A stretch of 64,000 nt of DNA, taken from NCBI GenBank assembly GCA_963808165.1, contig CAWEET010000021.1, positions 310,001 to 374,000 of the forward strand. Direction: 5' to 3'. Positions 34,855 through 45,300 of the stretch are shown piece after piece. Position numbers and translations under genes: made by a program. Source of the DNA: Thiosocius sp963808165. GTDB taxonomy: Bacteria > Pseudomonadota > Gammaproteobacteria > Chromatiales > Chromatiaceae. Positions within the stretch are counted from its first letter, which is position 1; each line of letters opens with the position of its first letter. The notes beneath the pieces were generated by a model. It made no database searches. It was not told the origin of the DNA and worked only from the letters and a program-made list of their open reading frames with translations.

Positions 34855-35870
34855 TCAGCCTCGCCTGGCCGTGGCTCCTGCTGTTGCTGCCGCTGCCCTG
34901 GCTGGTGCAGCGCTATCTGCCCGCCGCGGCACCGCGTGCCGGCAGGGCATTGCGACTGCCGTTCCTCGCTGAGCTGTCCGCCGGCCGCGGGCATGCGGGT
35001 GGCGGTCATGATCGGCGCAGCTATCGCCTGGCGTGGCTGGTCTGGGTGCTGCTCGTGCTGGCCGCTGCGCAGCCGCGCTGGCTGGGCGAACCGGTGCGTC
35101 TGCCGGTCGCCGGGCGGGACCTGATGCTCGCGGTGGACGTTTCCGGCTCGATGGAGCGGCAGGACTATCGTCTGAACGGCCGGGCGGTGAACCGCCTGGA
35201 TATGGTGAAGGCCGTCGCCGGGCAATTCATCGAGCGCCGCGAGGGCGACCGGCTGGGCCTGATACTGTTTGGCTCCCGCGCCTACCTGCAGACGCCACTG
35301 ACCTATGATCGCGCCACCGTTCACATGATGCTCGACGAGGCGGTAATCGGGCTGGCCGGACGCGATACAGCGATCGGCGATGCGATCGCGGTCGCGATCA
35401 AGCGCCTCAAAGAACAGGCCCAGGACCATCGCGTGCTGATTCTGCTGACCGACGGTGCCAACACCGCCGGCAATATCGGTCCGATCGATGCCGCGCGGAT
35501 CGCTGCACGCGCAGGGGTGCGGATCTACACCATCGGTATCGGGGGCGGCCAGCCGGGTCTGCGGACCCGGTTCGGGATGCTCACCCAGCGCGGCTCCGAC
35601 CTCGACCCGGTGACGCTGCAGGCGATCGCGGTGGAAACCGGCGGACGCTATTTCGAGGCCACGGATAGCAACGAGTTGGCGCAGGTGTACCAGGAGCTCG
35701 ACAGCCTCGAGCCGAGCGAGCGGGAGTCACTCAGTCTGCGCCCGATGCGCGCGCTGTTCGTCTGGCCGGCCGGCGCGGCCCTGCTGATCAGCGTCGGACT
35801 GGTCGCGCTGCGACTGCAACGCGCAATGCCAGGGGCCAATCGTGCAGGGGTGGGTAAGGATGCCGTTTGA
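34851..35870 (+). CDS. batA: BatA-type VWA membrane protein, Bat operon 1
   Basis: I chose the GTG at 34851 overlapping the DUF4381 stop (GTGA). The 339-residue protein has N-terminal aerotolerance-type helices (ISLAWPWLLLLLPLPWLVQR), a second helix near residue 65, a von Willebrand factor A domain with an intact MIDAS (DVSGS near residue 93, then T in LLTDGANTAGNIG), and a C-terminal helix. BatA-type proteins place their VWA domain in the periplasm or cytoplasm next to MoxR; the metal or peptide partner is unknown here. Confidence 0.9.
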   Translation: MISLAWPWLLLLLPLPWLVQRYLPAAAPRAGRALRLPFLAELSAGRGHAGGGHDRRSYRLAWLVWVLLVLAAAQPRWLGEPVRLPVAGRDLMLAVDVSGSMERQDYRLNGRAVNRLDMVKAVAGQFIERREGDRLGLILFGSRAYLQTPLTYDRATVHMMLDEAVIGLAGRDTAIGDAIAVAIKRLKEQAQDHRVLILLTDGANTAGNIGPIDAARIAARAGVRIYTIGIGGGQPGLRTRFGMLTQRGSDLDPVTLQAIAVETGGRYFEATDSNELAQVYQELDSLEPSERESLSLRPMRALFVWPAGAALLISVGLVALRLQRAMPGANRAGVGKDAV

Positions 35871-38217
35871 GTTTCATTTTCTGCGTCCGCTCTGGCTGCT
35901 GGCGCTGGTCCCACTGGCCCTGATGCTGTGGCGGCTGCTGCGTGCCGATGTCGACGGGAATGTCTGGCGCGGTCTGGTCGACAGCCACCTGCTGCCGCGC
36001 CTGTTGAGCGATGACGGCGATAAAGCGAATCATTTGCCGCTGGCCTTGCTCGGGCTCGGCTGGCTGCTGATCGTGCTGGCGCTGGCCGGACCCGCCTGGG
36101 AACGCCTGCCCGAACCGCTCTATCAGGCGCGCCAGTTTCGTGTCCTGGCGATCGACCTGTCGCCGTCGATGAATGCCACCGACCTGGCGCCTTCGCGCCT
36201 GGTGCGTGCGCGATTCGAGGTGCTCGATCTGCTGCGCCAGTCGGCGGAGGGTCAGACCGCGTTGCTGGCCTACGGCGCCGAACCCTATGTGGTCGCGCCG
36301 CTGACCATCGACGTCGAGACCATTGCCGCCCAGGTACCGAACCTGGAGACCAGCCTGTTGCCGCTACCCGGTGCGCGGCGCGAAGGCCTGGTGCTGGACC
36401 GGGCGGGCGAACTGCTGAGACAGGCCGGCGCACCCGACGGGCAGGTGATCCTGGTGACCGATGGTCTGGATCATCCGGTGGCTGCCGGGGAGGCCGCCGC
36501 GCGCCTGCGGGCGCAGGGCTACCAGGTCTCCGTACTGGGGCTCGGCACCGCCAAGGGCGGCCCTGTCCCAGGTCCCGATGGCGGTTTCCTGAAGGATGCA
36601 AAGGGGGCGATACGCCTGCCCAGGCTGGATGTCGCGGCGTTGGAGCGTCTGGCCAATACCGGCGGTGGACGCTATGTCACCGCGAGTCCCGGTGACGGCG
36701 ACATCCGCGCCCTTGCGCCGGACCGGCCGGCCGGTCCGGGTGGGCACAGCGAACAACCCAGTGCGCAGGCTGAGCAGTGGCGCGAAGAAGGTCCCTGGCT
36801 TCTGCTGCTGCTGCTCCCGCTGGCCGCACTGGCCTTTCGCCGTGGCTGGTTGGCACCTTCGCTGGTGCTGGTGTTCCTGATGCCGCCGCCTGACGCCTAC
36901 GCGCTGACCTGGGACGAGTTGTGGCTGCGGCCCGATCAGCGCGCCTCGCGATGGCTCGAGAACGGCGAGCCCGACCGGGCCGCCGGGCTGTTTGAGCGCG
37001 GGGACTGGCGGGCGGCCGCACACTATCGGGCGAGCGACTACGAACAGGCATTGCAGTCATTGCTGGCAATGGACGGCCCGGATGCTGATTACAACCGGGG
37101 TAATGCCCTGGCCCGGCTGGGACGGCTGGAGGAGGCGGTCGAGGCCTATGGCGAGGCGCTGCAGCAGCGGCCGGGGGATCCCGATGCCCGTCATAATCGC
37201 GACCTGGTGCAGGGCCTGCTCGATCGGCGCGAGCAGGCCCGGGATCAGCAGGAGCAGTCGGACGATCAAGCGGCGGATGACGGTGAACAGGGTGGTGACG
37301 CGCAACAGGACCAGCAGGCACAGACCGCAGCAGCGGACGAGCAGCAGGGCGAACCGGGCGGGGCGGACGGGCCGGGCGGTGACCCGGGGGAGCTGCGCCA
37401 GGACCGCCAGCAGGAACAGGCGGCGCCTGATGCGCAGCAACAGGATCAACTCGCCGGGCAGGATGCCGACCCGCAGCGGTCCGGCGACTCGCCCGACCAG
37501 GAGCAGCGACAGGCGCAGGGCGGCGGGGTGGCGGAGCAGTCGTCCGGTATGGACACAGAGCAGTCGCAGAGTGCCGGGGAACAGGCTGGCGGAGAGCGGC
37601 AACAGGCGCAGGCCCGGGCGGTGCCGGAGCAGCGAGCAGACGGGCAGCACGCAGCGCAGCCGGCCGACGAGGCGGGTACCGACCAGGGCGCACAGACCGC
37701 TGGGACGGCCAAGGAACAGCGTGCCGCGGACCAGCCGCCGGGCGCCGCCGATGGTCATTCGGCCGGCCAGGAGCAGGTCGGGGACGCCGCCGAGGGAGCA
37801 TTGCAACACCAAGCGCCCGGGCCTGATGGAGAGCACCCGGAGCAGGCCGGTCAGGATCAGGAGATGACCGCCCGATCGGACACCTCGAGCGGGCAGGTAT
37901 CCGCGCCCCAGGGGCGTCAGCCGGACCCCGTCCGCCAGGGTCGGGAATCGGTCGGGGACGAGCGCCGGGGCGCGTCGCCTGAGGGATCGTCCCAGCCCCG
38001 TGCGGCGCGCGCCGACGCGCCCGGCCGGTCCGATCTGCTTTCCGAGCAGCGGCAGGCGGCTGCGGACTCGGTGCGTGGCGAGCAGACACCGGGTATCGAC
38101 CCCGAGGATCGCCAGGCGATTGAGCAGATGCTGCGCCGGGTGGATGATGACCCTGGTGGCCTGCTGCGCCAGCGGTTCTTGTTGCAACACCTGCGACGTA
38201 GCGGACAATTGCGCTGA
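35860..38217 (+). CDS. BatB-BatC fusion: VWA domain, TPR and a very long Gln/Glu/Asp-rich tail
   Basis: I chose the ATG at 35860 (MPFEFHFLRP), overlapping batA by 11 bases. The 785-residue product holds BatB-type helices (FLRPLWLLALVPLALMLWR), a VWA domain with MIDAS DLSPS near residue 98, and a helix (LLLLLPLAALAFRRGWLAP, about 313-331). A TPR-like BatC portion follows (YNRGNALARLGRLEEAVEAY and RPGDPDARHNRDLV, about 408-455). From about 455 to 735 the chain is almost entirely Q, E, D, A, G, R and S. A short folded C-terminal segment (EDRQAIEQMLRRVDDDPGGLLRQRFLLQHLRRSG) is the usual BatC end. In operon 2 BatB and BatC are separate genes. Confidence 0.88.
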   Translation: MPFEFHFLRPLWLLALVPLALMLWRLLRADVDGNVWRGLVDSHLLPRLLSDDGDKANHLPLALLGLGWLLIVLALAGPAWERLPEPLYQARQFRVLAIDLSPSMNATDLAPSRLVRARFEVLDLLRQSAEGQTALLAYGAEPYVVAPLTIDVETIAAQVPNLETSLLPLPGARREGLVLDRAGELLRQAGAPDGQVILVTDGLDHPVAAGEAAARLRAQGYQVSVLGLGTAKGGPVPGPDGGFLKDAKGAIRLPRLDVAALERLANTGGGRYVTASPGDGDIRALAPDRPAGPGGHSEQPSAQAEQWREEGPWLLLLLLPLAALAFRRGWLAPSLVLVFLMPPPDAYALTWDELWLRPDQRASRWLENGEPDRAAGLFERGDWRAAAHYRASDYEQALQSLLAMDGPDADYNRGNALARLGRLEEAVEAYGEALQQRPGDPDARHNRDLVQGLLDRREQARDQQEQSDDQAADDGEQGGDAQQDQQAQTAAADEQQGEPGGADGPGGDPGELRQDRQQEQAAPDAQQQDQLAGQDADPQRSGDSPDQEQRQAQGGGVAEQSSGMDTEQSQSAGEQAGGERQQAQARAVPEQRADGQHAAQPADEAGTDQGAQTAGTAKEQRAADQPPGAADGHSAGQEQVGDAAEGALQHQAPGPDGEHPEQAGQDQEMTARSDTSSGQVSAPQGRQPDPVRQGRESVGDERRGASPEGSSQPRAARADAPGRSDLLSEQRQAAADSVRGEQTPGIDPEDRQAIEQMLRRVDDDPGGLLRQRFLLQHLRRSGQLR

Positions 38218-38227
38218 GGATGGAATG

Positions 38228-40081
38228 ATGGCAACGACGCCAATGACACGATTGCTGCTTGTCTTTCTGCTGACCCTGGGATGCGTCGCGCATGTTTTCG
38301 GCGCCGCTGTCGAGGCGCGCCTGGACCGCAGTCGCGTCGCCGAGGGCGAAACCGTGGTGCTGCGGCTGAACATTCCGGGCGACATCAACGGCACGCCCGA
38401 TATGTCACCGTTGATGCAGGACTTTGACCTGCTCGACAGCAATCAGAGCATGCAGATGAGCATCGTCAATGGCCGTAGTTCGAGTAGCCGCGGGTGGCAG
38501 TTCGTGCTCGCGCCCAAGCGCACCGGCAAGCTCAGCATTCCGCCGATCAGCGTGGGTAATGCCAGCAGCAGCGCGTTGAGCCTCGAGGTCCTGCCGGCCG
38601 CCCAGGCGGCCCAACTCGGCCCGGCGGCGCCGGTGCTGCTCGAAATCGACGTCGAGCCCAAGCAGCCCGTGGTGCAGCAGAAGGTGATCTATACCGTGCG
38701 GCTGATGTCGCGGGTGCCGCTGCGTCAGGCGCGTATCTCGGAACCGGTGATCGCTGATGCGATCATCGAACCGCTGGGTCGCGAGACAGAGTACGCCAGC
38801 CAGCGCGACGGCCAGCAATACCGGGTGATCGAGCGGCGCTACGCGGTCTTTCCGCAGCGCAGCGGGTCGTTGCAGATCGACGGACCGGTGCTGTCGGCCG
38901 AGGTGCCGGAGGAGAATCCGCGCGGCAACGGCCGCGGCCCGATGTTCCCGGGTCCGGACCCTTTCGCCGATTTCGATCGTCTGTTCGGTCGTAACAATCC
39001 GCTGGGCGGTGGCAGTCTGTTCGGACGGACCCGGCCGGTGCAGATGCGCGGGCGCAGCGTCGCGCTCGAGGTGTTGCCACAGCCGGCGGGTACCGGGTCG
39101 CCCTGGCTGCCTGCCGAGTCGGTGACGCTGAACGATGCCTGGTCGCCCGACCCGCCGCAGTTCCGGGTCGGCGAGCCGGTCACACGCAGTATCGTCATCA
39201 CCGCCCAGGGTCTGAGTGCCGCGCAGTTGCCACTGCTTGAACTGGAGGCGCCGGACGGCATCAAGCTCTACCCGGACAAGCCGCAGGTGCAGGCCAGGGT
39301 CGACGGTGACACGCTGGTGGCGCAGAAGGTGGTCAGGGCCGCGCTGGTACCGGCGCGCAGTGGTCGCGTGATGCTGCCGGAGATCCGGCTCGCCTGGTGG
39401 GATATCGCCAGTGGCGCGCAAAAGGTCGCGAGCCTGCCGGCGCGGGAGATCGAGGTCCTGCCGGCGCCGGCCGGTACTGCCACGCCGCTAGACGATCCTG
39501 CGGGGCAGCCGCTGGTGTCGCCATCTGCCCGACAGACCACGGCAGCCTCCGACGCCTCGGGTGCAGCGGGCAGTGGGGACATTGCGGATAACGTCATCGG
39601 CTCGCCGGGCGGTGCCTATTGGCTGTGGGCGGTGCTACTCCTGGGCATCGCCTGGCTTGTCACCCTGGCGCTCTGGCTGCGGGCGCGTCGCGCGGCCCGG
39701 CAGCGCCAGGCGGCCGCGGCAGGCACGCGATCGGCCCCGGTGGTGACGCAGGGCAGCCCCGCTGATGCCTTGCGGCGGGTCGAGCAGGCCTGCCGCTCGA
39801 ACGATGCAAGGGAAGCCCGGCGGGCCCTGCTGCAATGGGCGCAGGCCCAATGGCCGGATGATCCGCCGCGGCGCCTGGATACACTGGCACAACGGCTCGG
39901 CGCCGGGGCTGCGACCTTATTCCAACAGATCGACCAGCAGCTCTATGCCGATGCGAGGCACACCTGGGACGGTGCAGCGGTGTGGAATCAACTGTCTCCG
40001 CTGTTGGTCGAGCCGGGGCGTAGCCAGCGCGGCCAGCGGCAGGGGGCGGCACTGCCACCACTGTATCCGCAGGGCACCTGA
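38228..40081 (+). CDS. batD: BatD-type protein (oxygen tolerance family), Bat operon 1
   Basis: Starts at 38225 or 38228 (adjacent ATGs; GAGGA upstream fits 38228 better). The 617-residue product has a signal peptide (LLLVFLLTLGCVAHVFG), a BatD repeat region of beta-sandwich domains (VEARLDRSRVAEGETVVLRLNI; VEPKQPVVQQKVIYTVRL; FRVGEPVTRSIVITAQGL), a C-terminal membrane helix (about 465-488) and a short cytoplasmic helical tail. The family name reflects aerotolerance in Bacteroides; the biochemical role is unknown. A 50-bp gap separates it from the converging lpxC. Confidence 0.9.
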   Translation: MATTPMTRLLLVFLLTLGCVAHVFGAAVEARLDRSRVAEGETVVLRLNIPGDINGTPDMSPLMQDFDLLDSNQSMQMSIVNGRSSSSRGWQFVLAPKRTGKLSIPPISVGNASSSALSLEVLPAAQAAQLGPAAPVLLEIDVEPKQPVVQQKVIYTVRLMSRVPLRQARISEPVIADAIIEPLGRETEYASQRDGQQYRVIERRYAVFPQRSGSLQIDGPVLSAEVPEENPRGNGRGPMFPGPDPFADFDRLFGRNNPLGGGSLFGRTRPVQMRGRSVALEVLPQPAGTGSPWLPAESVTLNDAWSPDPPQFRVGEPVTRSIVITAQGLSAAQLPLLELEAPDGIKLYPDKPQVQARVDGDTLVAQKVVRAALVPARSGRVMLPEIRLAWWDIASGAQKVASLPAREIEVLPAPAGTATPLDDPAGQPLVSPSARQTTAASDASGAAGSGDIADNVIGSPGGAYWLWAVLLLGIAWLVTLALWLRARRAARQRQAAAAGTRSAPVVTQGSPADALRRVEQACRSNDAREARRALLQWAQAQWPDDPPRRLDTLAQRLGAGAATLFQQIDQQLYADARHTWDGAAVWNQLSPLLVEPGRSQRGQRQGAALPPLYPQGT

Positions 40082-40131
40082 AGTCGCCTGTCTCGGACGC
40101 CATCGCATTGCCGACCGAGCCGTCCGGTGTT

Positions 40132-41097
40132 TCACACAAACACCACCCGGTCGCGCGCAGCGACTGCCGGTGCGGCCCAATCTGAGGACTTGATGCGCCC
40201 GTCGAGCAGGTCCGCAGCCGACACCCGTTGCCAACTCTGCTGGTCGTTCATGAACAGCCGGAGCAGATCATTGTTGAGTTTGTGCCCCGGACGGTGTCCC
40301 CGATAGTGGCCAACCACTGGTAAACCCGTCAGCGCCAGGTCGCCTACCACGTCGAGCGCCTTGTGGCGCACGAACTCGTCCGGGAAACGCAGGCCTTCCC
40401 GATTGGCCACCGTGCCGTCCTCGACCAGGATCGCGTTATTGACCGAACCACCCAATGTCAGACCGCGCTGGCGCAGCTGGTAAAGGTCTTCGGCGAAACC
40501 GAAGGTGCGGGCCGCGGCCAGCTCGCTGACATAGCTATCTGGCGAGACGCGCAGACTCAGGCGCTGTAATCCGATGCCATGCTGCTGGAAATCGATGGAT
40601 ACGCTGAGCCGTGGCACCACGTCGGGCAACAGTTCGGCCCAGCTTTCACCCTGCTGGATGCTGACCGGATGGCGTACGATCAGCAGGTCGCGCGCTGCCT
40701 CCAACGGCTGGATTCCGGCATTGCGCAGGGCCGCAACGTAGGGCAGCGCGCTGCCGTCCACGACCGGCACCTCGGGGCCGTCCAGGATGACCTCAGCATT
40801 GTCGATGCCCAGTCCGCTGAAGGCGGACATCAGGTGTTCGACGGTCGCGATATAGTGACCATGCAGGTTCAACAGCGTGGTGCAGAGTTCGGTACCACCG
40901 ACCTGATCCCATCGCGCCACGAAGCGATTCTGGCCCGCCGGCAGATCGCGTCGGGTGAAGATGATTCCTTGGTTGGCCGCAGCGGGCAGCATGCGCATCG
41001 TCGCCCCGCGCCCGCTGTGCAGGCCTATTCCGACGAAGGCAATGGGCGAAGCGATGGTATGCTGCATGCGCAGGTGCTGAAATTCCTGGTCCAACAT
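40132..41097 (-). CDS. lpxC: UDP-3-O-acyl-N-acetylglucosamine deacetylase LpxC
   Basis: The ATG at 41097 has AAGGAGG seven bases upstream, which favours it over the ATG at 41067. The 321-residue zinc enzyme performs the committed step of lipid A synthesis. It has the EHLMSA motif (Zn His and general-base Glu), HKALDVVGDLAL (Zn His and Asp), GGSVNNAILV, and the catalytic His in GHRPGHKLNNDLLR, all intact. In most gammaproteobacteria lpxC sits at the end of the dcw/fts cluster; here it stands alone, so it may be a second copy. The product has a ten-residue N-terminal extension compared with the usual start. Confidence 0.93.
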   Translation of the reverse strand: MLDQEFQHLRMQHTIASPIAFVGIGLHSGRGATMRMLPAAANQGIIFTRRDLPAGQNRFVARWDQVGGTELCTTLLNLHGHYIATVEHLMSAFSGLGIDNAEVILDGPEVPVVDGSALPYVAALRNAGIQPLEAARDLLIVRHPVSIQQGESWAELLPDVVPRLSVSIDFQQHGIGLQRLSLRVSPDSYVSELAAARTFGFAEDLYQLRQRGLTLGGSVNNAILVEDGTVANREGLRFPDEFVRHKALDVVGDLALTGLPVVGHYRGHRPGHKLNNDLLRLFMNDQQSWQRVSAADLLDGRIKSSDWAAPAVAARDRVVFV

Positions 41098-41221
41098 GGT
41101 CGACCTCCTTGCGGGTGGCGTGTAAGGCGCCGATTCGAGTGAGGTGCCAGCGTAGAATCAGGATCAGCAGGGCGGTTAATCCGTTGACGCCAGGGTGTTG
41201 TCCCCCGGCGCCAGGTAGCAC

Positions 41222-42229
41222 ATGGGCTATTCGACCATCACAACCACCTCGCAGATGCTTTGGCGCGTCATCGAGTCTTATGGATTGGACCCGGCTGCGG
41301 TGTTCGAGCAGGCCGGGCTCGACCCGGCGAAATGGAACGAGCCCGGTGCGCGCTTTGATGACGACAAGGTTGACGATGCCTGGATACTGGCCACCGAACT
41401 GGCCGGGGATCCCTGCATCGGGCTGCGGGTCGCGCAGTGCTTCAATCCGGCCTCGTTGCAGGCGCTGGGCTTCGCCTGGCTGACCAGCGACAGCCTGTAC
41501 GACGCCTTGTCGCGGCTGGTCCGCTATTACCGTGTCATCTCCGACTCGATTGAACTGGAACTCGCGGTCGCCGGGCAGGAGTGTCGCGTGTCGATCGGCA
41601 AGGTCCTGCAGCGGCGGCGTTCGTACGACCAGTCGCACGATGCGCTGTGGGCAGCCCTGATCAGCCTGTGCCGCATCAGTACCTCTGACAGCTTCGTGCC
41701 GCTGTCTGTCGAACTGGAACGGCCCAAGCCTCCCTGCGTCGCGGACTTTTACGCGCTGTTCCGTGCGCCGATCACCTTTGGTGCGAGACGCGACTCCATG
41801 ACATTTCGTCGCGACGAGGTTGAGCGTCCCCTGCCGACGGCCAATCGCGCCCTGGCCCACGGCAATGAGCAAATCGTTGCCGACTATATGGCACGGCTCG
41901 ACCAGAAGCGTTTCTCCGATCGGGTGCGGCACCGCCTGGTGGAGACATTGCCGACCGGCGCGGTCGAGGCCGGTGAGGTCGCACGCGCACTCAACGTGTC
42001 TCTGCGCACGCTGCAACGCCGGCTTGCGGACGAGGACACGACCTGGTCGGGATTGCTGGACCAGGCGCGCCGCGAACTCGCGCTGCGTTTCATCGGTGAA
42101 AGGCGGATGTCGGTGAAAGAGGCGACCTATGTGCTGGGTTTTTCCGAACCCGCGAACTTTACCCGGGCATTCCGGCGCTGGACCGGCCGGTCGCCGACCG
42201 AGTATCGACAGGTGGCTGCGCGCCGGTGA
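41222..42229 (+). CDS. AraC-family transcriptional regulator with PF12625-type N-terminal domain
   Basis: The 335-residue protein has an N-terminal arabinose-binding-like domain of the OruR/ArgR-type AraC group (SYGLDPAAVFEQAGLDP, GDPCIGLRVAQCFNPASLQALGFAWL). The C-terminal double HTH contains VARALNVSLRTLQRRLADE and VLGFSEPANFTRAFRRWTGRSPTEYR. Such regulators typically respond to small organic ligands such as amino acid or lipid derivatives. It is divergent from lpxC across 124 bases, so it may act on the shared intergenic region, though no operator is evident. Confidence 0.9.
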   Translation: MGYSTITTTSQMLWRVIESYGLDPAAVFEQAGLDPAKWNEPGARFDDDKVDDAWILATELAGDPCIGLRVAQCFNPASLQALGFAWLTSDSLYDALSRLVRYYRVISDSIELELAVAGQECRVSIGKVLQRRRSYDQSHDALWAALISLCRISTSDSFVPLSVELERPKPPCVADFYALFRAPITFGARRDSMTFRRDEVERPLPTANRALAHGNEQIVADYMARLDQKRFSDRVRHRLVETLPTGAVEAGEVARALNVSLRTLQRRLADEDTTWSGLLDQARRELALRFIGERRMSVKEATYVLGFSEPANFTRAFRRWTGRSPTEYRQVAARR

Positions 42230-42350
42230 TACTCGGGTCGACCCATGCACTGCGGGATGGGTCCGGTATCCTTAGCGTCGCAAGGGCGGCGAGTCGTCGT
42301 CGACACCGGGGCCGTGCCAGCGGGCCCGACAATCAGGGATATCCAGCGAC

Positions 42351-45300
42351 ATGATTAAATGGCTTGTCCGCATCCTGCTCGGCGCCACGCTGCTGTTGAT
42401 CGGAGCGGTGGCCGCAATCCTGCTGATCGAGCCGAAACTGGATCTGACCCCGTACGGTGAAGCGCTTGCCGCCCGATTCAGCACGCTGGCCGGGCGCGAG
42501 GTTCGCCTGGATGGCGAGATCCACGCGTCCCTGGGACGACATTCCCGCATCATGCTGGAGGATGTCCGTATCGCAAACCCGACCTGGGCCGAATCGCGCG
42601 ATCTATTGCATTCAGCCCATCTCTCCGCAGGGATCGATTTGTTCGCGCTGCCGTCGGGGGTGGTGCACGTCGAGGCTGTGACGCTGCGCGATGTGACCGT
42701 CGCGCCGGAAGTCGCGGAAGACGGCGAACGCAGCTGGGTGCTGGCCGGCCGCGACCGGCAGCAAGCGACTGGATTCCGATCGCCCGGTCGTTGGCGCTTG
42801 GTGGTCGAGGATGCTGCTATCGAGGACGTTTCAATACTGTATCAGGCGGCGGATTCGCAGGCGCCGGTGCAGTTGCAGATCGACCGCTTGAGCCAGGTGA
42901 ACGACGAGGGGACCCTGGTCCTGGATGGCTCGGGCCAGCTCGAGACCCTGGCTTTTCGCGTGGGCGGGCGCATCGGACCGCTGCAGTCGCTGTTAGAGGG
43001 ACGCAACATCGATGTCGACCTGCATGTCGGCATGGACGAACTCCTGATGACGCTGCGAGGGCACCTGGGTGAGCCGGCCGCCCTGGAAGACATCGATCTG
43101 GACGCAACGATCCAGGGCGCGGGGCTCGCCGATCTGTTGGGTGCGTTTGGGGTGCGCTACCCCCCTGGGTCCGGCGAGGCGGATCTCAGGGTGCAGATCA
43201 GCGATCTTGACTCGGGCTTCGCCTGGCAGTCGAGCGGCCACCTGGGGTCGATGCAGCTGGATACCCGGGGTGAAGTTGGGCAGCCGCTGCAAATGAGCGA
43301 CCTGCGCATGACCATGAATGTCAGCGGCCAGGACCTGGCGCTGCTGGGCCGATTGTTCGGCGAAGACTCATTGCCGTCGCAGGGCTACAGCCTCGAGGGC
43401 GACGTCCTGCGCGATGCCCGCGGCCTGCAGCTGAGCGACGTCGAACTGCTCAGCGGTGCTTCACGGCTCAGGCTCTCCGGCAGACTGCCGTCGTACCCGA
43501 AACTCGACGACGCCGACGCCCGGATCGAGCTGCTACTGCCCGATCCGAAACCCTTCGCCGGCCTGATCGGAACGGGAATGATCGGTACCGACCTGGCGGC
43601 ACTGGGCCCCTTGCGGGCCAATGCGACCCTGGACTCGAAAGGCCGTGACAGCGTGCTTCTGGACGCCGAATTCGGGCTGGGCGACAACCGGCTGACACTG
43701 CAGGGCCCGCTGGGCAACCCGCCGGATTATCCCGGTTCGCGTCTGGAGTTTACCGCTTCCGGTCCGGATTTCGCCGCGTTGCACGGGGCGTTCGGCCAGG
43801 CCTGGATGCGCGGGGCGTCTTTTACCTTGGGCGGCCGCCTGCTGGTCGACGCCTCCGGTGGTCTGACACTGCAAGGTGCCCAGGGCCGGGCCGGCGAGTT
43901 CACGCTGTTGGTGAAAGGTTTGCTGGGAAGACTGCCTGAAATGGATGGCGCCGAGCTGTCCCTGAAGTTGAGTGGTGATTCACTGCAAAGGGTCGCCGAC
44001 GCCGATCTCCCGGCGCTGCCGTTCACGCTCGAGGCGCGCCTGCTGGGCAGGCTGAGCGCTCCGGCGATCGATCGGGTCAGCGCAAGCCTGGGCCGGGCCA
44101 CGTTGAAGGCGATTGGCCGGGTTGGCGTGCCGCCGGCTTTCGCGGGCAGCGACGTGCGCCTGTCCGCAAGGGTGCCGGATCTGGTCGAACTGTTGCCCGC
44201 CGCGTCCGGCAGTCGCTGGGCCGCCGGCGAGTATCGTCTGGGCGGACGGCTGCGCAACAAAAAGGGGGTGCTGAGGCTGGACGATTGGAAGGTCGACGGC
44301 GATAGGCTGAACGTTACCCTGGCGGCGAATCTGCAGGCCATCGACAAGGGCTACCACGTCAGTGACTTGCGCGCACGGCTGAACGGGGGCGAGATCGATG
44401 GCGAGGTCACGTTCGAGCAGCGTGCCAGGGCCTATGTCGACATGGATGTCAGCATGCGGCGTATCGATATCACGCCCTGGTTGCCGCTCGCAGCACCTGT
44501 GGGCACGGAGGAGGCAGCGAAGGAGGTGTCTGCCGGCGCGCGGCTGATTTCGGATGAACCGCTGGCGCTGGCATTCCTGGATGTGCTTGACGGTCATTTC
44601 CGCATCACTGGCGAGGATCTCAGTCATCCGGATCCGGTATTCGCCGGAGACACGGTGGCTCGGCAACTCCATCTGGACGCGACGCTGGTTGGAGGCAACC
44701 TTGCGGTAAAGCGCTTCCAGCTCGTGGGCGATCGCGGTGAGTTTGCGCTGCAAGGCGACCTGAAGCGCTCTGAACAGGACATGTTGGCCGACGTTACCCT
44801 CGAGGCACGCGATGTTCGCTTGGGTATCCTGGCGCGCGGTGAAAGCCTGCAGACACTGCCGCGGCACGACCTCGATGCACAGTTTTCCGCTCGCGGACGT
44901 AGTGCCAGGGAGCTTGCGTCCTCGCTGAATGGCGCACTTCGACTGATCGGGGGCCGCGGGCAGACGACGAACGCCGGGCTCGACCAGATGTTGGGTAGCT
45001 TTGGTGCGGAACTCCTCAGACAGGTAAACCCTTTCAGCAAGCGAGAAACCGCCACGCAGATTGAGTGCACAGCGGCCGTCCTACAGGTGGTCGACGGCAT
45101 GGTCGAGCTCCATCCGGGCTTCGTGACCCGTACCGACAAGATGGACATTGCCGCTGCCGGAACCATCGATCTGAAGACCGAAAAGGTCGATGTCCATTTC
45201 CACAATGCCCCCCGCCGGGGTATCGGCGTCAGCGCCGCGGGGCTGGTGCACCCGTATGTCAAGGTGGGCGGCAAGCTGTCGGAGCCGGCCGTGGTACTGG

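Noticed and set aside
36677..38293. 538-codon minus-strand frame over the BatB-BatC fusion
   Set aside because: It is Pro/Arg-rich, produced by the low-complexity coding strand.
40793..42250. 485-codon minus-strand frame spanning lpxC and the AraC gene
   Set aside because: It crosses two well-supported genes in the wrong frame.
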